Shown here piece by piece: positions 1 to 9,159 of a stretch of DNA of 40,885 nucleotides; position 1 is the stretch's first letter; each line of letters begins with the position of its first letter. Location of the stretch: positions 1 through 40,885 of the forward strand of contig NZ_JADEWL010000056.1 of NCBI RefSeq assembly GCF_015207665.1. The letters are read 5' to 3'. Under the pieces are notes generated by a model. It made no database searches and was not told the DNA's origin. It saw only the letters and a list, made by a program, of their open reading frames with translations. Position numbers and translations under genes: made by a program. This DNA is from Plectonema cf. radiosum LEGE 06105. GTDB taxonomy: Bacteria; Cyanobacteriota; Cyanobacteriia; Cyanobacteriales; Nostocaceae.

Positions 1-41
1 GGTTAGGAGTTAGGAGTTAGGGGTTAGGAGTTAGGAGTTAA
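1..41. repeat. Short tandem heptamer repeat (GTTAGGA type)
   Basis: About six imperfect copies of a seven-base unit GTTAGGA/GTTAGGG stand at the left edge. The same unit recurs near 26104 and 39260. Heptamer short tandem repeats between genes are typical of filamentous heterocystous cyanobacteria. Confidence 0.8.
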
Positions 42-167
42 TTTAATTCCGATTCTTTGCGCTTGATGATGTAAATGTTTGCTGAGATATTATTCATTTA
101 TATATAAAATAAACTCTTGTGGTACGGTGATTATCGCTCGTTTTTCATCATGTTTTATGCATTAAAA

Positions 168-188
168 AGACGTAGCAGTGCTACGTCT
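168..188. repeat. Small palindromic repeat, copy 1 of 4
   Basis: Perfect inverted repeat with arms AGACGTAGC and GCTACGTCT around a three-base loop, followed by CTAC. Related copies lie at 26031, 30279 and 34203. It sits downstream of the DUF3727 gene on that gene's strand and could act as a 3' hairpin. The remainder of positions 42-227 is AT-rich with nothing else recognisable. Confidence 0.75.
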
Positions 189-227
189 CTACATTGGTTC
201 AATTAACAACAAAAATTTGAATAATTC

Positions 228-800
228 TTAATCAACCTCGTTAAAAAGATGCTCTTCTAAGAATGGTTGGAATTCGCGAAACTCTTCTGGTGAGAGCAAC
301 TGCGGTTTTCCTTCTGAAGATATGCGAGCAAAAAATAGCAATGGATCTAATGGTGTATAAATTGCGTATTCTTGTTCTTCGTAATAAAAACTTGCGAGTA
401 ACTGTAACTGTTCTGGTTCTAAATCTGTTCCTTCGTCTTCAATTTCTAAGGTAAAAATATCTGACTCTTCAATAGGAGGCAATTCACCCGAAGCTGTTAA
501 AGCGTAGGCTGTGTTTTTTAACACTAAATTTTGTTCGGATAAAACAGCTTGGGCAGTACTAAAAATTCTTTCGATTGTAGCATCATCCTCTACAAGAACG
601 GCTTCTTCTGTCTCACCGTCGGTTTCCCAAGCAAAAATTTCTACAGGTGAGTCAACAGGAAGCAATAAAAAGTACTCTTGCTCATCTACTTCAAGTGAAT
701 GCTCAACATAACATTCAAGTGACCTTCCAGCTTCATCAGTCAAGGAGATGGAACTTTGATTGGAACGCTCGTTGTCTTCAGGAAATGGAGATGGATACAT
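228..800 (-). CDS. DUF3727 domain-containing protein
   Basis: A 190-residue acidic protein that I recognise as the cyanobacterial DUF3727 family; the beginning also resembles DUF1292 (SISLTDEAGRSLECYVEH, then EYFLLLPVDSPVEIFAW). It has no signal peptide or membrane segment, so it is probably soluble. The role is unknown. The reading frame extends upstream to a TTG at 818, but the ATG at 800 (MYPSPFPEDNE) is the likelier start because family members begin close to the PFPEDN-like segment. It lies about 150 bp downstream of ruvX on the same strand and may share its transcript. I recall this order from other cyanobacteria but could not check it. Confidence 0.8.
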   Translation of the reverse strand: MYPSPFPEDNERSNQSSISLTDEAGRSLECYVEHSLEVDEQEYFLLLPVDSPVEIFAWETDGETEEAVLVEDDATIERIFSTAQAVLSEQNLVLKNTAYALTASGELPPIEESDIFTLEIEDEGTDLEPEQLQLLASFYYEEQEYAIYTPLDPLLFFARISSEGKPQLLSPEEFREFQPFLEEHLFNEVD

Positions 801-953
801 AGCCGAGTAAAAGCACAAAAATTAATATCAGCTTGAAATAGATTACTCTATCATTCAGCAAAAATTCTTAACGACAAATGGCTGACGATAGAAAAATGCT
901 GACTCTTATTCTCAGAATATCATGACAAAAGCTATCAAAATTAACCGTTTATT

Positions 954-1451
954 TTAAGGGGTTTTTTCTCTATCCGATTTTTTTTTCTGTCTTCTGATAT
1001 CCAACCATTGTTGCAGAATTAAGGCTGCGGCAAATCTATCAATTAATCCTTTATTACGAGAAGGAGAAATTTTTTGGGCAATGATCATTTGTTCCGCTTG
1101 ATACGAGGTTAAACGCTCGTCTACGTATTCTACTGGTAATTGCAAAATTGTTGTTAATCTTTTCGTAAATTTCTGGACATGACGTGCTTGGAAACCCAGG
1201 GAACCGTCCATAGAATAGGGTAGCCCAACTACCAAAACCTCGACATCTCTTTCTTGGATTATTTGCTTGATTTGTTCGACATCTCGCTCGAAAGAACTGC
1301 GGTGTAATGTAGTAATTCCACTGGCAATTAAACCAGTGCGATCGCAACCGGCTATCCCAATGCGTTTATGACCAACATCCAATCCTAAAGCCAATACATC
1401 AGAAGTTGCTTTTGTGCTGCTTGGGGCTTCTCTTCCCTCTGACTCCACCAC
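954..1451 (-). CDS. ruvX: Putative pre-16S rRNA nuclease / Holliday junction resolvase homologue YqgF (RuvX)
   Basis: A 165-residue protein of the YqgF/RuvX RNase H-fold family, whose members process the 5' end of 16S rRNA precursor or have been proposed as Holliday junction resolvases. Family motifs are visible in order: LGLDVGHKRIGIA (first catalytic Asp), VVGLPYSMDG, and YVDERLTSYQAE with the conserved DER. The start is GTG at 1451, seven bases after a strong GGAGGAG that overlaps the end of the upstream GNAT gene; only four bases separate the two genes, so translation is probably coupled. A lysine-rich tail (RRQKKKSDREK) follows the fold. Length is slightly above the usual 140-150 residues because of the N- and C-terminal extensions. 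Confidence 0.92.
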   Translation of the reverse strand: MVESEGREAPSSTKATSDVLALGLDVGHKRIGIAGCDRTGLIASGITTLHRSSFERDVEQIKQIIQERDVEVLVVGLPYSMDGSLGFQARHVQKFTKRLTTILQLPVEYVDERLTSYQAEQMIIAQKISPSRNKGLIDRFAAALILQQWLDIRRQKKKSDREKTP

Positions 1452-1455
1452 ATTA

Positions 1456-2706
1456 CTACTCCTCCTGAGTATCGGTTGAAGGCGTTGAGGAACACCCTTC
1501 TACGCTACCTTTTTTGTAAGATAGAGCAATACTATCTGGGATAGATTTTTTTAATTTGGCTCTATCTAAAATTTTTTGCTGGATTTTTTCTTGCTTCCAC
1601 AACATTCCCCCTGGTATGGGTTTGCGTGCGGGTTGCAATCCTTGCAGCATTTCCGGTAGCTGAATTCCTTCTAAGGAAACAAATTTTGATTCCCTTACTT
1701 TGTGCCATACGGAGCGAGACATGATTAATGTGTGTTCTATGCGACTTGCTCCGATTTGCTCCAGATATTCTTCCCCTTCTGGCTGATAATCTGCTGAAGC
1801 CACTTTCAGCGAAGCAGCAGGAAAATCTTGGGTAATGCGAGCCATCTGAGATAGTAACTCTGGATACAGCCAAGTATATGCTGGATGAACAGTTAAGGTG
1901 GCAATGTGGAATGTTTGTCCTTTGCGATCGATTTTCAGTTGAAAATAGCCAATCGCTGCTTTTCTTTGGGGTTCAAATACGTAACCGCTAACTACTTCTG
2001 ATTTTGTTAACCACTGTTTGAGTGCATCAGCTAAAGCACCGAATAAGCCAGTTTTAAAGTCATGGGTTTGACGATCAAATACTTGACGCACCAAAGGCGG
2101 CATTGATGCGGTATCGAGCTGATACAACAACTGAGCATCTGCATTGCTTACGGGTAGCAGATTGGGTAAATCTGGTTCGGCTTGTGCCAATAACGCTAAT
2201 AATTCTGGTTCAATTTGCCAATATGTCATTTCAGCCAAACGCTGAAACCCATTTTGACGATAAAGAGCTAGAGCTTCTTTATCATTGACATTTGCTTCCA
2301 AAATCCAGGTACGAGCTTCTAATATTGACTCAAAGCAGTAGCGCAAAAGTTGAGAACCGATGGTTTGCTTGTTAAGAGTTTTCTCTAACATTACTCTGTC
2401 TACGCGCCAAGTACTGCGTGTTTTATTAAATGGTGATACTTGGATAATCCCTAACATAGTACGTCCTTGTTCTGCTACATAAGCGCAAAGACGATGTTGT
2501 AAAGGATTCGGAAACCAACTGAGAAACTTTAGCAATCCAAAATTACGACGCAGTTTTTGCGACTCCTGAGTCGCAAAGTGTTCTTCATTCGGGTTTTGGG
2601 CTGCGAATGACTCTTGGGAGAGACGCTCGATATCATCCAAGTCCCGGTATTGAACTGGTCGAATAACTATATTAATATTCTGAGAAAGTAATGATCTCAT
2701 TTTCAT
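1456..2706 (-). CDS. GNAT-family N-acetyltransferase (long cyanobacterial form)
   Basis: A 416-residue protein. Residues about 13-170 have the GNAT layout: an IVIRPVQYRDLDDIERL start, a central strand with AYVAEQGRTMLGIIQVSP, then RVDRVMLEKTLNKQTIGSQLL in the acetyl-CoA-binding position and LYRQNGFQRLAEMTYW near the fold's end. A second half (about 180-340) appears to repeat a degenerate GNAT-like fold, and the tail is basic. The acceptor substrate is unknown. It is the first gene of a minus-strand group GNAT-ruvX-DUF3727, with ruvX only four bases downstream. ATGs at 2706 and 2700 are both possible starts; neither has a clear Shine-Dalgarno sequence. Confidence 0.8.
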   Translation of the reverse strand: MKMRSLLSQNINIVIRPVQYRDLDDIERLSQESFAAQNPNEEHFATQESQKLRRNFGLLKFLSWFPNPLQHRLCAYVAEQGRTMLGIIQVSPFNKTRSTWRVDRVMLEKTLNKQTIGSQLLRYCFESILEARTWILEANVNDKEALALYRQNGFQRLAEMTYWQIEPELLALLAQAEPDLPNLLPVSNADAQLLYQLDTASMPPLVRQVFDRQTHDFKTGLFGALADALKQWLTKSEVVSGYVFEPQRKAAIGYFQLKIDRKGQTFHIATLTVHPAYTWLYPELLSQMARITQDFPAASLKVASADYQPEGEEYLEQIGASRIEHTLIMSRSVWHKVRESKFVSLEGIQLPEMLQGLQPARKPIPGGMLWKQEKIQQKILDRAKLKKSIPDSIALSYKKGSVEGCSSTPSTDTQEE

Positions 2707-2833
2707 CTTTGTCCGCTATTAAGCCTTAATTAAATATAAATAATCTGAGTAGGAGGGAAGTGCTGCAATTATATTAACGGCTTTGGGCTATTAGCCGTTG
2801 CGTCAAAAGAATGATTTTGATAAATTTTACGAT

Positions 2834-2891
2834 TAAAAGCAGTCCCTAGAGAGAATAACACGTAAATGTTCTCCCTACTGAACTGCTTTTA
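2834..2891 (-). terminator. Compound hairpin, probable terminator of the 71-residue gene
   Basis: Perfect outer stem TAAAAGCAGT (2834-2843) with ACTGCTTTTA (2882-2891), enclosing a second weak stem of GAGAA with TTCTC. Read on the minus strand it lies about 50 bases after the stop codon at 2945 and ends in a short T run. The intergenic region 2707-2944 holds nothing else that I can recognise. Confidence 0.6.
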
Positions 2892-2944
2892 TTGTATTTT
2901 AATTTAGTTAAGTTTTGTATAAGTTTGTATAACTTTGTATAAGC

Positions 2945-3160
2945 TTAAATTGCTTGCCGAGATTGGCGAGAAACCAGCTTTTCAAAATCAACCTGGGTTT
3001 GATGAAGTAATTCACCCCGGCTATCTTTTGATGTTTGTTTTAGGCTTGGAACCAGGTTACGAGCTTGGCATATCATATGGAACTGTAAATGAGCCACATA
3101 TTCGCTAAACTCTTCATTTACTGGATTATTTCCCCTGCGGGTATTTGATTCCGTTGCCAC
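2945..3160 (-). CDS. Small conserved-type hypothetical protein (71 aa)
   Basis: I do not recognise this protein. The frame opens at a GTG at 3181, but the better start is the GTG at 3160. A perfect GAGGAG sits six bases in front of it, and this Shine-Dalgarno site would fall inside the coding region if the earlier GTG were used. The product begins VATESNTRRGNNPVNEEF, has a helical middle (EYVAHLQFHMICQARNLVPSL) and no signal peptide or membrane segment. It ends in a basic tail. The strong ribosome site plus a downstream hairpin argue for a real gene. It stands alone between the GNAT gene and the pentapeptide gene. Confidence 0.6.
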   Translation of the reverse strand: MATESNTRRGNNPVNEEFSEYVAHLQFHMICQARNLVPSLKQTSKDSRGELLHQTQVDFEKLVSRQSRQAI

Positions 3161-3421
3161 AATATTCTCCTCTTGAATCACGATGCTTTTAGAGCATATC
3201 AGAACTTAGTATTTTATTTCATCGAAGATATTTATTTTGCAATGAACTTTAACGGTTTAGAGAAAAACTATGGCAAAATGTAAATATTAATTAACTTATG
3301 TTAAGTAGGTAGAAAAATGTATCGTGCCTGGACAAGAAAGTAGAAATAAGTCCTTGAGAGGGGTTTACATTTTGTTACACAGTAATATTAATTTGTGCTT
3401 ACCGACTTAACTGATAACTGT

Positions 3422-4996
3422 TCACTGCTGAGATTTTTCCTTTAAAGCTTCGGGGAGATTTACAGCTTTGTCCAAACCCTGAGCATTTTCCCATGCTGAA
3501 TTTTCATTCCAAGTCACGTCTTGCAAATTCGCTTCACTTAGATCAGCACCGTTTAAATTTGCTTGGTTAAGAGTTACTCCACTCAAATCGGCTTTTCTAA
3601 GAATTCCTTGACTTAAATTGACATCGCTGAGGTCTGCACCTAAAATAATTGCTGAGTGTAAATTTGCACCTTGAAGGTTTGCACCGTTGAGTTTGGCGTA
3701 ACTGAGGTCTGCTGCAATTAAGATAGCTTCTCTAAGGTTGGTACTAAATAAAATACAATCGCTCAGATTTGTACCTTTAAGAGTAGAACCCCTCAAGTTA
3801 GCACCACTCAGGTCGGCACGACACAAATCAGCGTAACTGATTTCTGCGCCAATCAAGTTGCTCTCGCTCAAATTTGCGCCGAAGAGTATGGCATTTCTCA
3901 GGTTAGCGCCACTTATTATAGCATCTCGAAGATTTGCACTGGTTAGGTTGGCGTTACTCAAATTCGCACCGCTCAAATTCGCACCGCTCAAATTCGCACC
4001 ACTCAAATCCGCACCACTCAAATCCGCATCACTCAAATTCGCACCGCTGAAGTTAGAGTGAGTCAAATCGCTACGAATTAAATTTGCTTCTCTAAGATTT
4101 GCTCCGCTCAAATTCGCATCACCAAGATCAGCATTACCAAGATTGACTTTTTTTGCTTGTAACCCAGTCAAATTAGCATTACCTAAATAAGCTCCCATCA
4201 GGTTTGCACTGCTAAAATTCACTCCTGTAAGGTTGGCATCTCCTAAGTAAACACCTTCTAGTTGAGCATAATTGAGAAATGCACCTACTACGTTACTAAA
4301 ATTACCAATTTCAATCGAATCGCTGTAATTAATTACTCGCAACAGCTTAGATGTAAAAAAGTTGCTATTATCTGGCTTTGTTGAGGGGTAAAAACTAATT
4401 TCTGTTTGCAGATGATGATTTTGCGATCGCAATCTTTGATGTATTTCCAAAAGCAAAATCATTACATTTAGTCCAGTATTTATATCTACTTGTCGCAGCC
4501 CAATTACCACATTTTGTGCTTGTAATTGCAACATTTGCTTTTGAGGTAAGTTATCAGAGGGTGCAGCATCAATAAATTCACCATCACACCAACGACGATA
4601 AAAATCTTCTAATTTTCTAAACAGAATTACCGGGTTTGTATTTTCACTATCAATAAACCTGAGAATTACTGCTGCGACAATTTCTGGTTCCAATGTAATG
4701 TTACTAAACATCGCGTAAATTTCTTCCCAAAACTGTCGCTGATTTAAATTCAGATTAGCTCTCCAACCACTGCTTGTTTGCCCCCAACTGATTAGACTTT
4801 CTTGCAGTTTCTCCTCAAAAGTTAATTCACCAAAATCTTTTTTCGCAATTTCAACTTTTTCTTGTTGTTGGCGATCGCTATTTACTGCAATCAAAATTTT
4901 TGTGGTTTCTCCCGATGCTCTATGCCGCAACTCTTCCAACCACGATTTTCTCACACAAGTTCTCAAAAGCTGTTTAAGAAGTTCTATCTGCACCAT
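3422..4996 (-). CDS. Pentapeptide-repeat protein with unique N-terminal region
   Basis: A 524-residue protein. Residues about 238-500 are a long run of A(D/N)LxG pentapeptide repeats (ANLSGANLSGANLSNANL and similar), which fold as a right-handed quadrilateral beta helix and act as a protein-binding scaffold in known members. Residues 1-235 are not repeats: mostly helical and mixed charged, including FEEKLQESLISWGQ and LRRFIDSENTN-like stretches that I cannot assign to a domain. There is no signal peptide, so it is probably cytoplasmic. The repeats at DNA level are in near-phase 15-base units, the most regular around 3955-4050. It is divergent from the metalloprotease gene; about 570 bp separate them. 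Function unknown; a target-mimic role is known only for short family members. Confidence 0.85.
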   Translation of the reverse strand: MVQIELLKQLLRTCVRKSWLEELRHRASGETTKILIAVNSDRQQQEKVEIAKKDFGELTFEEKLQESLISWGQTSSGWRANLNLNQRQFWEEIYAMFSNITLEPEIVAAVILRFIDSENTNPVILFRKLEDFYRRWCDGEFIDAAPSDNLPQKQMLQLQAQNVVIGLRQVDINTGLNVMILLLEIHQRLRSQNHHLQTEISFYPSTKPDNSNFFTSKLLRVINYSDSIEIGNFSNVVGAFLNYAQLEGVYLGDANLTGVNFSSANLMGAYLGNANLTGLQAKKVNLGNADLGDANLSGANLREANLIRSDLTHSNFSGANLSDADLSGADLSGANLSGANLSGANLSNANLTSANLRDAIISGANLRNAILFGANLSESNLIGAEISYADLCRADLSGANLRGSTLKGTNLSDCILFSTNLREAILIAADLSYAKLNGANLQGANLHSAIILGADLSDVNLSQGILRKADLSGVTLNQANLNGADLSEANLQDVTWNENSAWENAQGLDKAVNLPEALKEKSQQ

Positions 4997-5089
4997 TTGT
5001 ATGTTTTTACACTATATTATGAATATTGTTAAACAAGCTTAGCTGAACATTTTATTCGTCTCAGTAAGTTTTTCAACCACAGTCAGCTA

Positions 5090-5131
5090 GTATGATTTAC
5101 TACTATTAAATAATTGAATATTGGGTATAAT
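5090..5131 (+). promoter_or_regulatory. Probable NtcA-activated promoter
   Basis: GTA (5090-5092), eight bases, TAC (5101-5103), then 22 bases to a perfect TATAAT (5126-5131). This matches the class II NtcA promoter of cyanobacteria: GTAN8TAC replacing the -35 box about 22 bases before a TAN3T-type -10 box. It points rightward, so transcription would start near 5138 and run about 430 bases before the metalloprotease start, across the short ORF at 5485. Alternatively it could drive a small RNA in the leader. Confidence 0.6.
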
Positions 5132-5484
5132 AACGGTTATTACTGTGGAACAATGGGTAAGTCCTCCTATTTTGAGTAAAATCTCGATTTAAATCTTTTT
5201 TCGTGTTTAAAAAACACAATTGCCGATATTTGATTGTTATACTATTTTGCCAGTATATTTTCTGTTAGGTTTTGAGGATGATAGGTATTACTTGCAACTA
5301 TTGCAATTGTTAGGAAGAATACTACAGCAAAAAGGGACAAAAAATTCAAAAATGTTATATTAACCTGACTTAAAAAGTTTTCTGCTTGATATTAGACATT
5401 TAGTACAAAAATTATCCTCTTTTCAGCCATTTTGAATGGTAGTGTTATTTTCGCCGACAGGAGCGGGAGCGATTGGAGGAAGTT

Positions 5485-5571
5485 ATGAGGAGCAAATTAG
5501 TAGAGAAAGGCTCCCATAATTTAAGGGACTTAAAAATTGTAAATCAATTGGGTATGATAACCTGGAGATGA
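5485..5571 (+). CDS. Candidate 28-codon leader ORF upstream of the metalloprotease
   Basis: An ORF starting MRSKLVEKGSHNL with ATG at 5485, preceded four bases earlier by GGAGGA, the best Shine-Dalgarno site in this region. It ends in MITWR and a TGA at 5569-5571 that overlaps the ATG at 5568 (ATGA), and the likely metalloprotease start at 5577 is six bases further on. The arrangement is what translational coupling or a leader peptide would look like. No known leader peptide is recognised and chance cannot be excluded. Confidence 0.4.
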   Translation: MRSKLVEKGSHNLRDLKIVNQLGMITWR

Positions 5572-5576
5572 TTTGG

Positions 5577-8558
5577 ATGAGAAAGAAGAGCATTTATGAT
5601 TATATAAATATAATTCTGTTGCAGGGTTTGTATTTAGCAACAGCCACTTTTGGAATTAAATCGCTGGTTGCAACCGCTCAACAAACCACAACGCGATCGC
5701 GAGTTGGAGAAGAAAACATTTTGAATCATCAACCGAATCGTCATCAAATAATAGAAAAATTGAATAATGCTTCTGTGATAAACGAAGTTAATCAAAAGTA
5801 TCGAGAAAAACTACCATTAGGGAAAGTATGGGTAGTTGGTGAACAAAAAGAAGTACGACCAGAATCATTTACTTGGGTAGTAAATGACACAAGAAAGGCA
5901 GCGCAACAGCCTTATTTAGAATTAGATAAACAACAGAAGAAACCTGAAACTAAGCCATCGACAACAGCGAAACCAGCAGCGAAAGATAGTTTTAAAAATT
6001 TTGATACTGTAATTAAAGATACTGATATTTCCAAAGGTTTGTTTACTCTTTATAGAGATAAAGAAAAAAATAAAATATATTTAGAAGTTCAGCCAACCCA
6101 GCTTAATAAAAATTATTTAGCAACAGCAACTTTAGAATCGGGTATTGGTGAAGCCGGAATTTACAGCGGAATGCCTTTACAAGATTTTCTATTTTACTTT
6201 GAACGAGTAAATAATAATTTAAACTTTGTAGTTCGTAATGTGAACTTCCGTACTCAGGAAGGAGATCCCCAATCACGTTCTTTGGCAAGGTCTTTTAGCG
6301 ATTCTGTACTTTATCGAGTTAAAATTCAAAGTATTCATCCCCAACGTAAAAGTATCTTGATCGATTTAGGGGATTTACTACTTGCGGATTTAGCTGGATT
6401 ATCTGGGAGTTTGGGAGTTCCGGGAACCCAAGAGGAATCTTATTTTGGTAGTGCCAAAGTTTTTCCTGAAAATATCGAAATTCAGTCAATTTTGAACTTT
6501 TCGGGGGGTAGTAGTAAGACAAAAAACCCCAAATTGATGACTTTGGCTGATAAACGTGGTTTTACATTAAAGCTACATTACAGTCTTTCTCAACTACCGG
6601 ATAATAATTATCGTCCCCGTTTAGCCGACGAAAGGGTGGGTTATTTTATTACTGCTTATCAAGATTTATCTAGTAAAGATCCGAGGGATTCTTTTGTGCG
6701 CTATATAAATCGCTGGAATTTAGAAAAAAAGTATCCCAATGCAACGATTTCCGAACCAAAGAAACCGATTGTTTATTGGATAGATAACGCTACACCCTAT
6801 GAATATCGGGAAGCAATTAAAGAAGGGGTTTTAATGTGGAATCGAGCCTTTGAAACGGCTGGGTTTAAAAATGCCATAGAAGTTAAGCAAATGCCTGACA
6901 GTGCTACTTGGGACCCCTCAGACATCCGTTATAATACCATTCGTTGGATTAATACCGTAGATGGATATTTTGCCATGGGACCATCTCGTGTTAATCCTTT
7001 GACTGGAGAAATTTTAGATGCGGATATTTTGCTCGATGCGAGTTTAGTTACTTCTCTTAAGAAAGATTATCAACAAATTGTTCAACCGACGCAATCTGAA
7101 AATCGGACTTCTTTATCAGCAATGATGCAGAATCGTCTGTTATGTAAAAATAGTTTGAATGTAGAAGATACCGATTCCCAACAGCTTGGGGAAATCGAGG
7201 GATTTGTAGAGCGTTTATCGCAATTAGCGGGTAAATACGACCTTTGTTACGGAATAGAAGCTACAAACCAATTTGGTTATGGGAAATTAGCACTTTCGCT
7301 GCTCAGAGATTTACCACCAACGAGTCAGCAAACTAAAGACTATATTCATCAATATTTACGTCTAATTGTTGCTCACGAAGTTGGTCATACTTTGGGTTTG
7401 AGACATAACTTCCGGGGTAGTACAATGTTATCTCCTAAAGAAATGAACGATAGGAGTATTACTAGTATTAGGGGTCAAGTTTCTTCAGTCATGGACTATA
7501 TTCCTCCCAATATTGCTCCTGAAGGTGTTAAGCAAGGTGATTATTTTCCCAGTATTATTGGACCTTATGATGCATGGGCAATTAAATATGGTTATGCTGA
7601 GTTTAAAGCTACATCTACCACTGCTGAAAAGCCATTTTTACAAAAAATCGCCGCAGAATCTTATAAACCAGAGTATAGTTATTCCACAGACGAAGATGTT
7701 TACGATTTAGACCCTACTGCCGACGCATGGGATAATAGTTCTAATGTGTTGCTTTATTCTAAGTGGCAGATGGATAATGCTCGCCAAATGTGGGATAGAA
7801 TAAATAAGCGCTATCCTTTGGAAGGAGAAAGTTACAGCGATGTACGTGACCGATTTGGTGCAGTATTAAGTAACTATTTTCAACAAGTTTACTATACTTC
7901 AAAATACATCGGTGGTCAGTCATTCTACAGAGTTTACGCTAGTAAAGACCAAAATCGACTACCATTTGAACCTGTAGCTGTAGAAAAACAACGGCAAGCT
8001 TTAGAAGTTTTACAAAATTATATTTTCGCCGAAGATGCTTTAAACTTCTCCCCAGAATTATTGAATAAATTAGCACCATCTCGCTGGAGACATTGGGGAA
8101 GCAATCCTCAAGTTGGTCGTTTGGATTATCCCATCCATGATTTAATTTTATTCATGCAGAACATGGTTTTATCTGATTTACTTTCTAGCGATCGCCTTTC
8201 TCGTCTCAAAGATATTGAGTTGAAGAGTGAAGAAGGGGAAGCTCTGAGTTTACCTGAATTATTTAATACGCTTCAAGATAGTATTTGGACGGAAGTATTG
8301 AAATCTAAAGATAAAAATTTGGAAATTTCGAGTTTGCGTCGGGGTTTACAGCGAAAATATTTAGATATTTTGACTAATATGGTGTTGCGAAAAGTTAGTG
8401 TTCCCGAAGATGCTCGGACATTAGCATGGTATAAATTACGTCAATTGAACGATAAATTAGAAGAAGTTAATTCCAAAGATGAATATACCAAAGCGCATTT
8501 ATTAGAAACACGTCAGAGAATTAATAAAGTTTTAGATGCTCCTTTACAAACTAATTAA
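5577..8558 (+). CDS. Secreted zinc-dependent metalloprotease (DUF5117/DUF5118/DUF4953 type)
   Basis: A large metzincin-like peptidase of 993 residues. The start is followed by basic residues and a hydrophobic stretch ending near TAQQ, which reads as a signal peptide for export. The region about 140-340 corresponds to DUF5117, ahead of the catalytic part with YWIDNATPYEYREAIKEGVLMWNRAFE. The zinc site is HEVGHTLGLRHNFRGS (HExxHxxGxxH; first His about residue 600), followed by the Met-containing SVMDYIPPN typical of the metzincin Met-turn. Function beyond proteolysis is unknown; periplasmic or extracellular. ATG 5577 is preferred over ATG 5568 because GGAG at 5564-5567 is nine bases from the former and touches the latter. 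An NtcA-type promoter upstream suggests nitrogen-stress control. Confidence 0.85.
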   Translation: MRKKSIYDYINIILLQGLYLATATFGIKSLVATAQQTTTRSRVGEENILNHQPNRHQIIEKLNNASVINEVNQKYREKLPLGKVWVVGEQKEVRPESFTWVVNDTRKAAQQPYLELDKQQKKPETKPSTTAKPAAKDSFKNFDTVIKDTDISKGLFTLYRDKEKNKIYLEVQPTQLNKNYLATATLESGIGEAGIYSGMPLQDFLFYFERVNNNLNFVVRNVNFRTQEGDPQSRSLARSFSDSVLYRVKIQSIHPQRKSILIDLGDLLLADLAGLSGSLGVPGTQEESYFGSAKVFPENIEIQSILNFSGGSSKTKNPKLMTLADKRGFTLKLHYSLSQLPDNNYRPRLADERVGYFITAYQDLSSKDPRDSFVRYINRWNLEKKYPNATISEPKKPIVYWIDNATPYEYREAIKEGVLMWNRAFETAGFKNAIEVKQMPDSATWDPSDIRYNTIRWINTVDGYFAMGPSRVNPLTGEILDADILLDASLVTSLKKDYQQIVQPTQSENRTSLSAMMQNRLLCKNSLNVEDTDSQQLGEIEGFVERLSQLAGKYDLCYGIEATNQFGYGKLALSLLRDLPPTSQQTKDYIHQYLRLIVAHEVGHTLGLRHNFRGSTMLSPKEMNDRSITSIRGQVSSVMDYIPPNIAPEGVKQGDYFPSIIGPYDAWAIKYGYAEFKATSTTAEKPFLQKIAAESYKPEYSYSTDEDVYDLDPTADAWDNSSNVLLYSKWQMDNARQMWDRINKRYPLEGESYSDVRDRFGAVLSNYFQQVYYTSKYIGGQSFYRVYASKDQNRLPFEPVAVEKQRQALEVLQNYIFAEDALNFSPELLNKLAPSRWRHWGSNPQVGRLDYPIHDLILFMQNMVLSDLLSSDRLSRLKDIELKSEEGEALSLPELFNTLQDSIWTEVLKSKDKNLEISSLRRGLQRKYLDILTNMVLRKVSVPEDARTLAWYKLRQLNDKLEEVNSKDEYTKAHLLETRQRINKVLDAPLQTN

Positions 8559-8590
8559 AAAGTAAAAATATAGATACAATTACATATCCA

Positions 8591-8619
8591 AGACACTGAT
8601 ATATATGTTTTCAGTGTCT
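8591..8619. terminator. Hairpin between convergent genes
   Basis: Perfect nine-base stem AGACACTGA (8591-8599) and TCAGTGTCT (8611-8619) with an 11-base loop, lying between the ends of the metalloprotease and DUF488 genes. There is an A run after the right arm but no proper T tract on the plus strand, so it is not a canonical Rho-independent terminator. Confidence 0.45.
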
Positions 8620-8711
8620 AAAAAATCTATTAATATCAAAATTTTGTTTTTAATTCAATTATTTAACCTCAAAATATAATTACTGATATATGAACAATTA
8701 ATTTGAATACT

Positions 8712-9131
8712 CTATTCTAAATGTTTAACAGGAATTGTTGTTAATTGTTCTAAACAACTAGCAACCTCAGTTCTGTGACAACGTTCTGGATTCATTTCAG
8801 CACACAATATTAAAACATTACTTTTTTGAACAATTTCTGCAATTTCTTGTAAATCTTCACTCGCAGCTTTTTGATTTGCAGGAATCCAATTTTTATTACC
8901 AGATGTGTTACCTAATGCTGTTTTCGATATATATTTAATGTCGTTTTTTTGACATAGGTCACTGATTTTTTCTCCATACCATTGACGACTCCAAGCACGT
9001 GGAACTGTTCTTACGTCAATAACATACTCAATATTAAATTTTTTTAAATAATCTAAAAAAATATCGTAACTTTTACGATTTCCGTATCCAAATGTCAGGA
9101 TATATCTACCTGAAATATCTGTAATATTCAT
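8712..9131 (-). CDS. DUF488 family protein
   Basis: A 139-residue protein of the DUF488 family. Visible motifs are ILTFGYGNRKSYDIFLDYLK at the N-terminus, VIDVRTVPRAWSRQW in the middle, and ILCAEMNPERCHRTEVASCL near the C-terminus, with the family's conserved Cys (110) and CHR (118-120). DUF488 proteins are small, soluble, of uncertain biochemical role; some copies occur in defence or DNA-repair neighbourhoods. It lies 28 bases downstream of the 257-residue gene on the same strand, so the two almost certainly form one transcript. Confidence 0.85.
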   Translation of the reverse strand: MNITDISGRYILTFGYGNRKSYDIFLDYLKKFNIEYVIDVRTVPRAWSRQWYGEKISDLCQKNDIKYISKTALGNTSGNKNWIPANQKAASEDLQEIAEIVQKSNVLILCAEMNPERCHRTEVASCLEQLTTIPVKHLE

Positions 9132-9159
9132 CTGCCCTTACCTTTATATTTTAATTGGT

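Noticed and set aside
3858-4061. ORF on the plus strand with a K/F/A/P/L-rich product inside the pentapeptide gene
   Set aside because: It is the antisense reading of the 15-base repeats and shows no independent signal or Shine-Dalgarno site.
3422-4996. Regular 15-base repeats that might suggest a CRISPR or minisatellite
   Set aside because: They are codon-phased and encode AxLxx pentapeptides; there are no constant repeats with unique spacers.
5568-5576. ATG 5568 as the metalloprotease start
   Set aside because: The GGAG touches that ATG, while the ATG at 5577 is nine bases away and gives a better signal-peptide n-region; it stays possible if coupled to the leader ORF.
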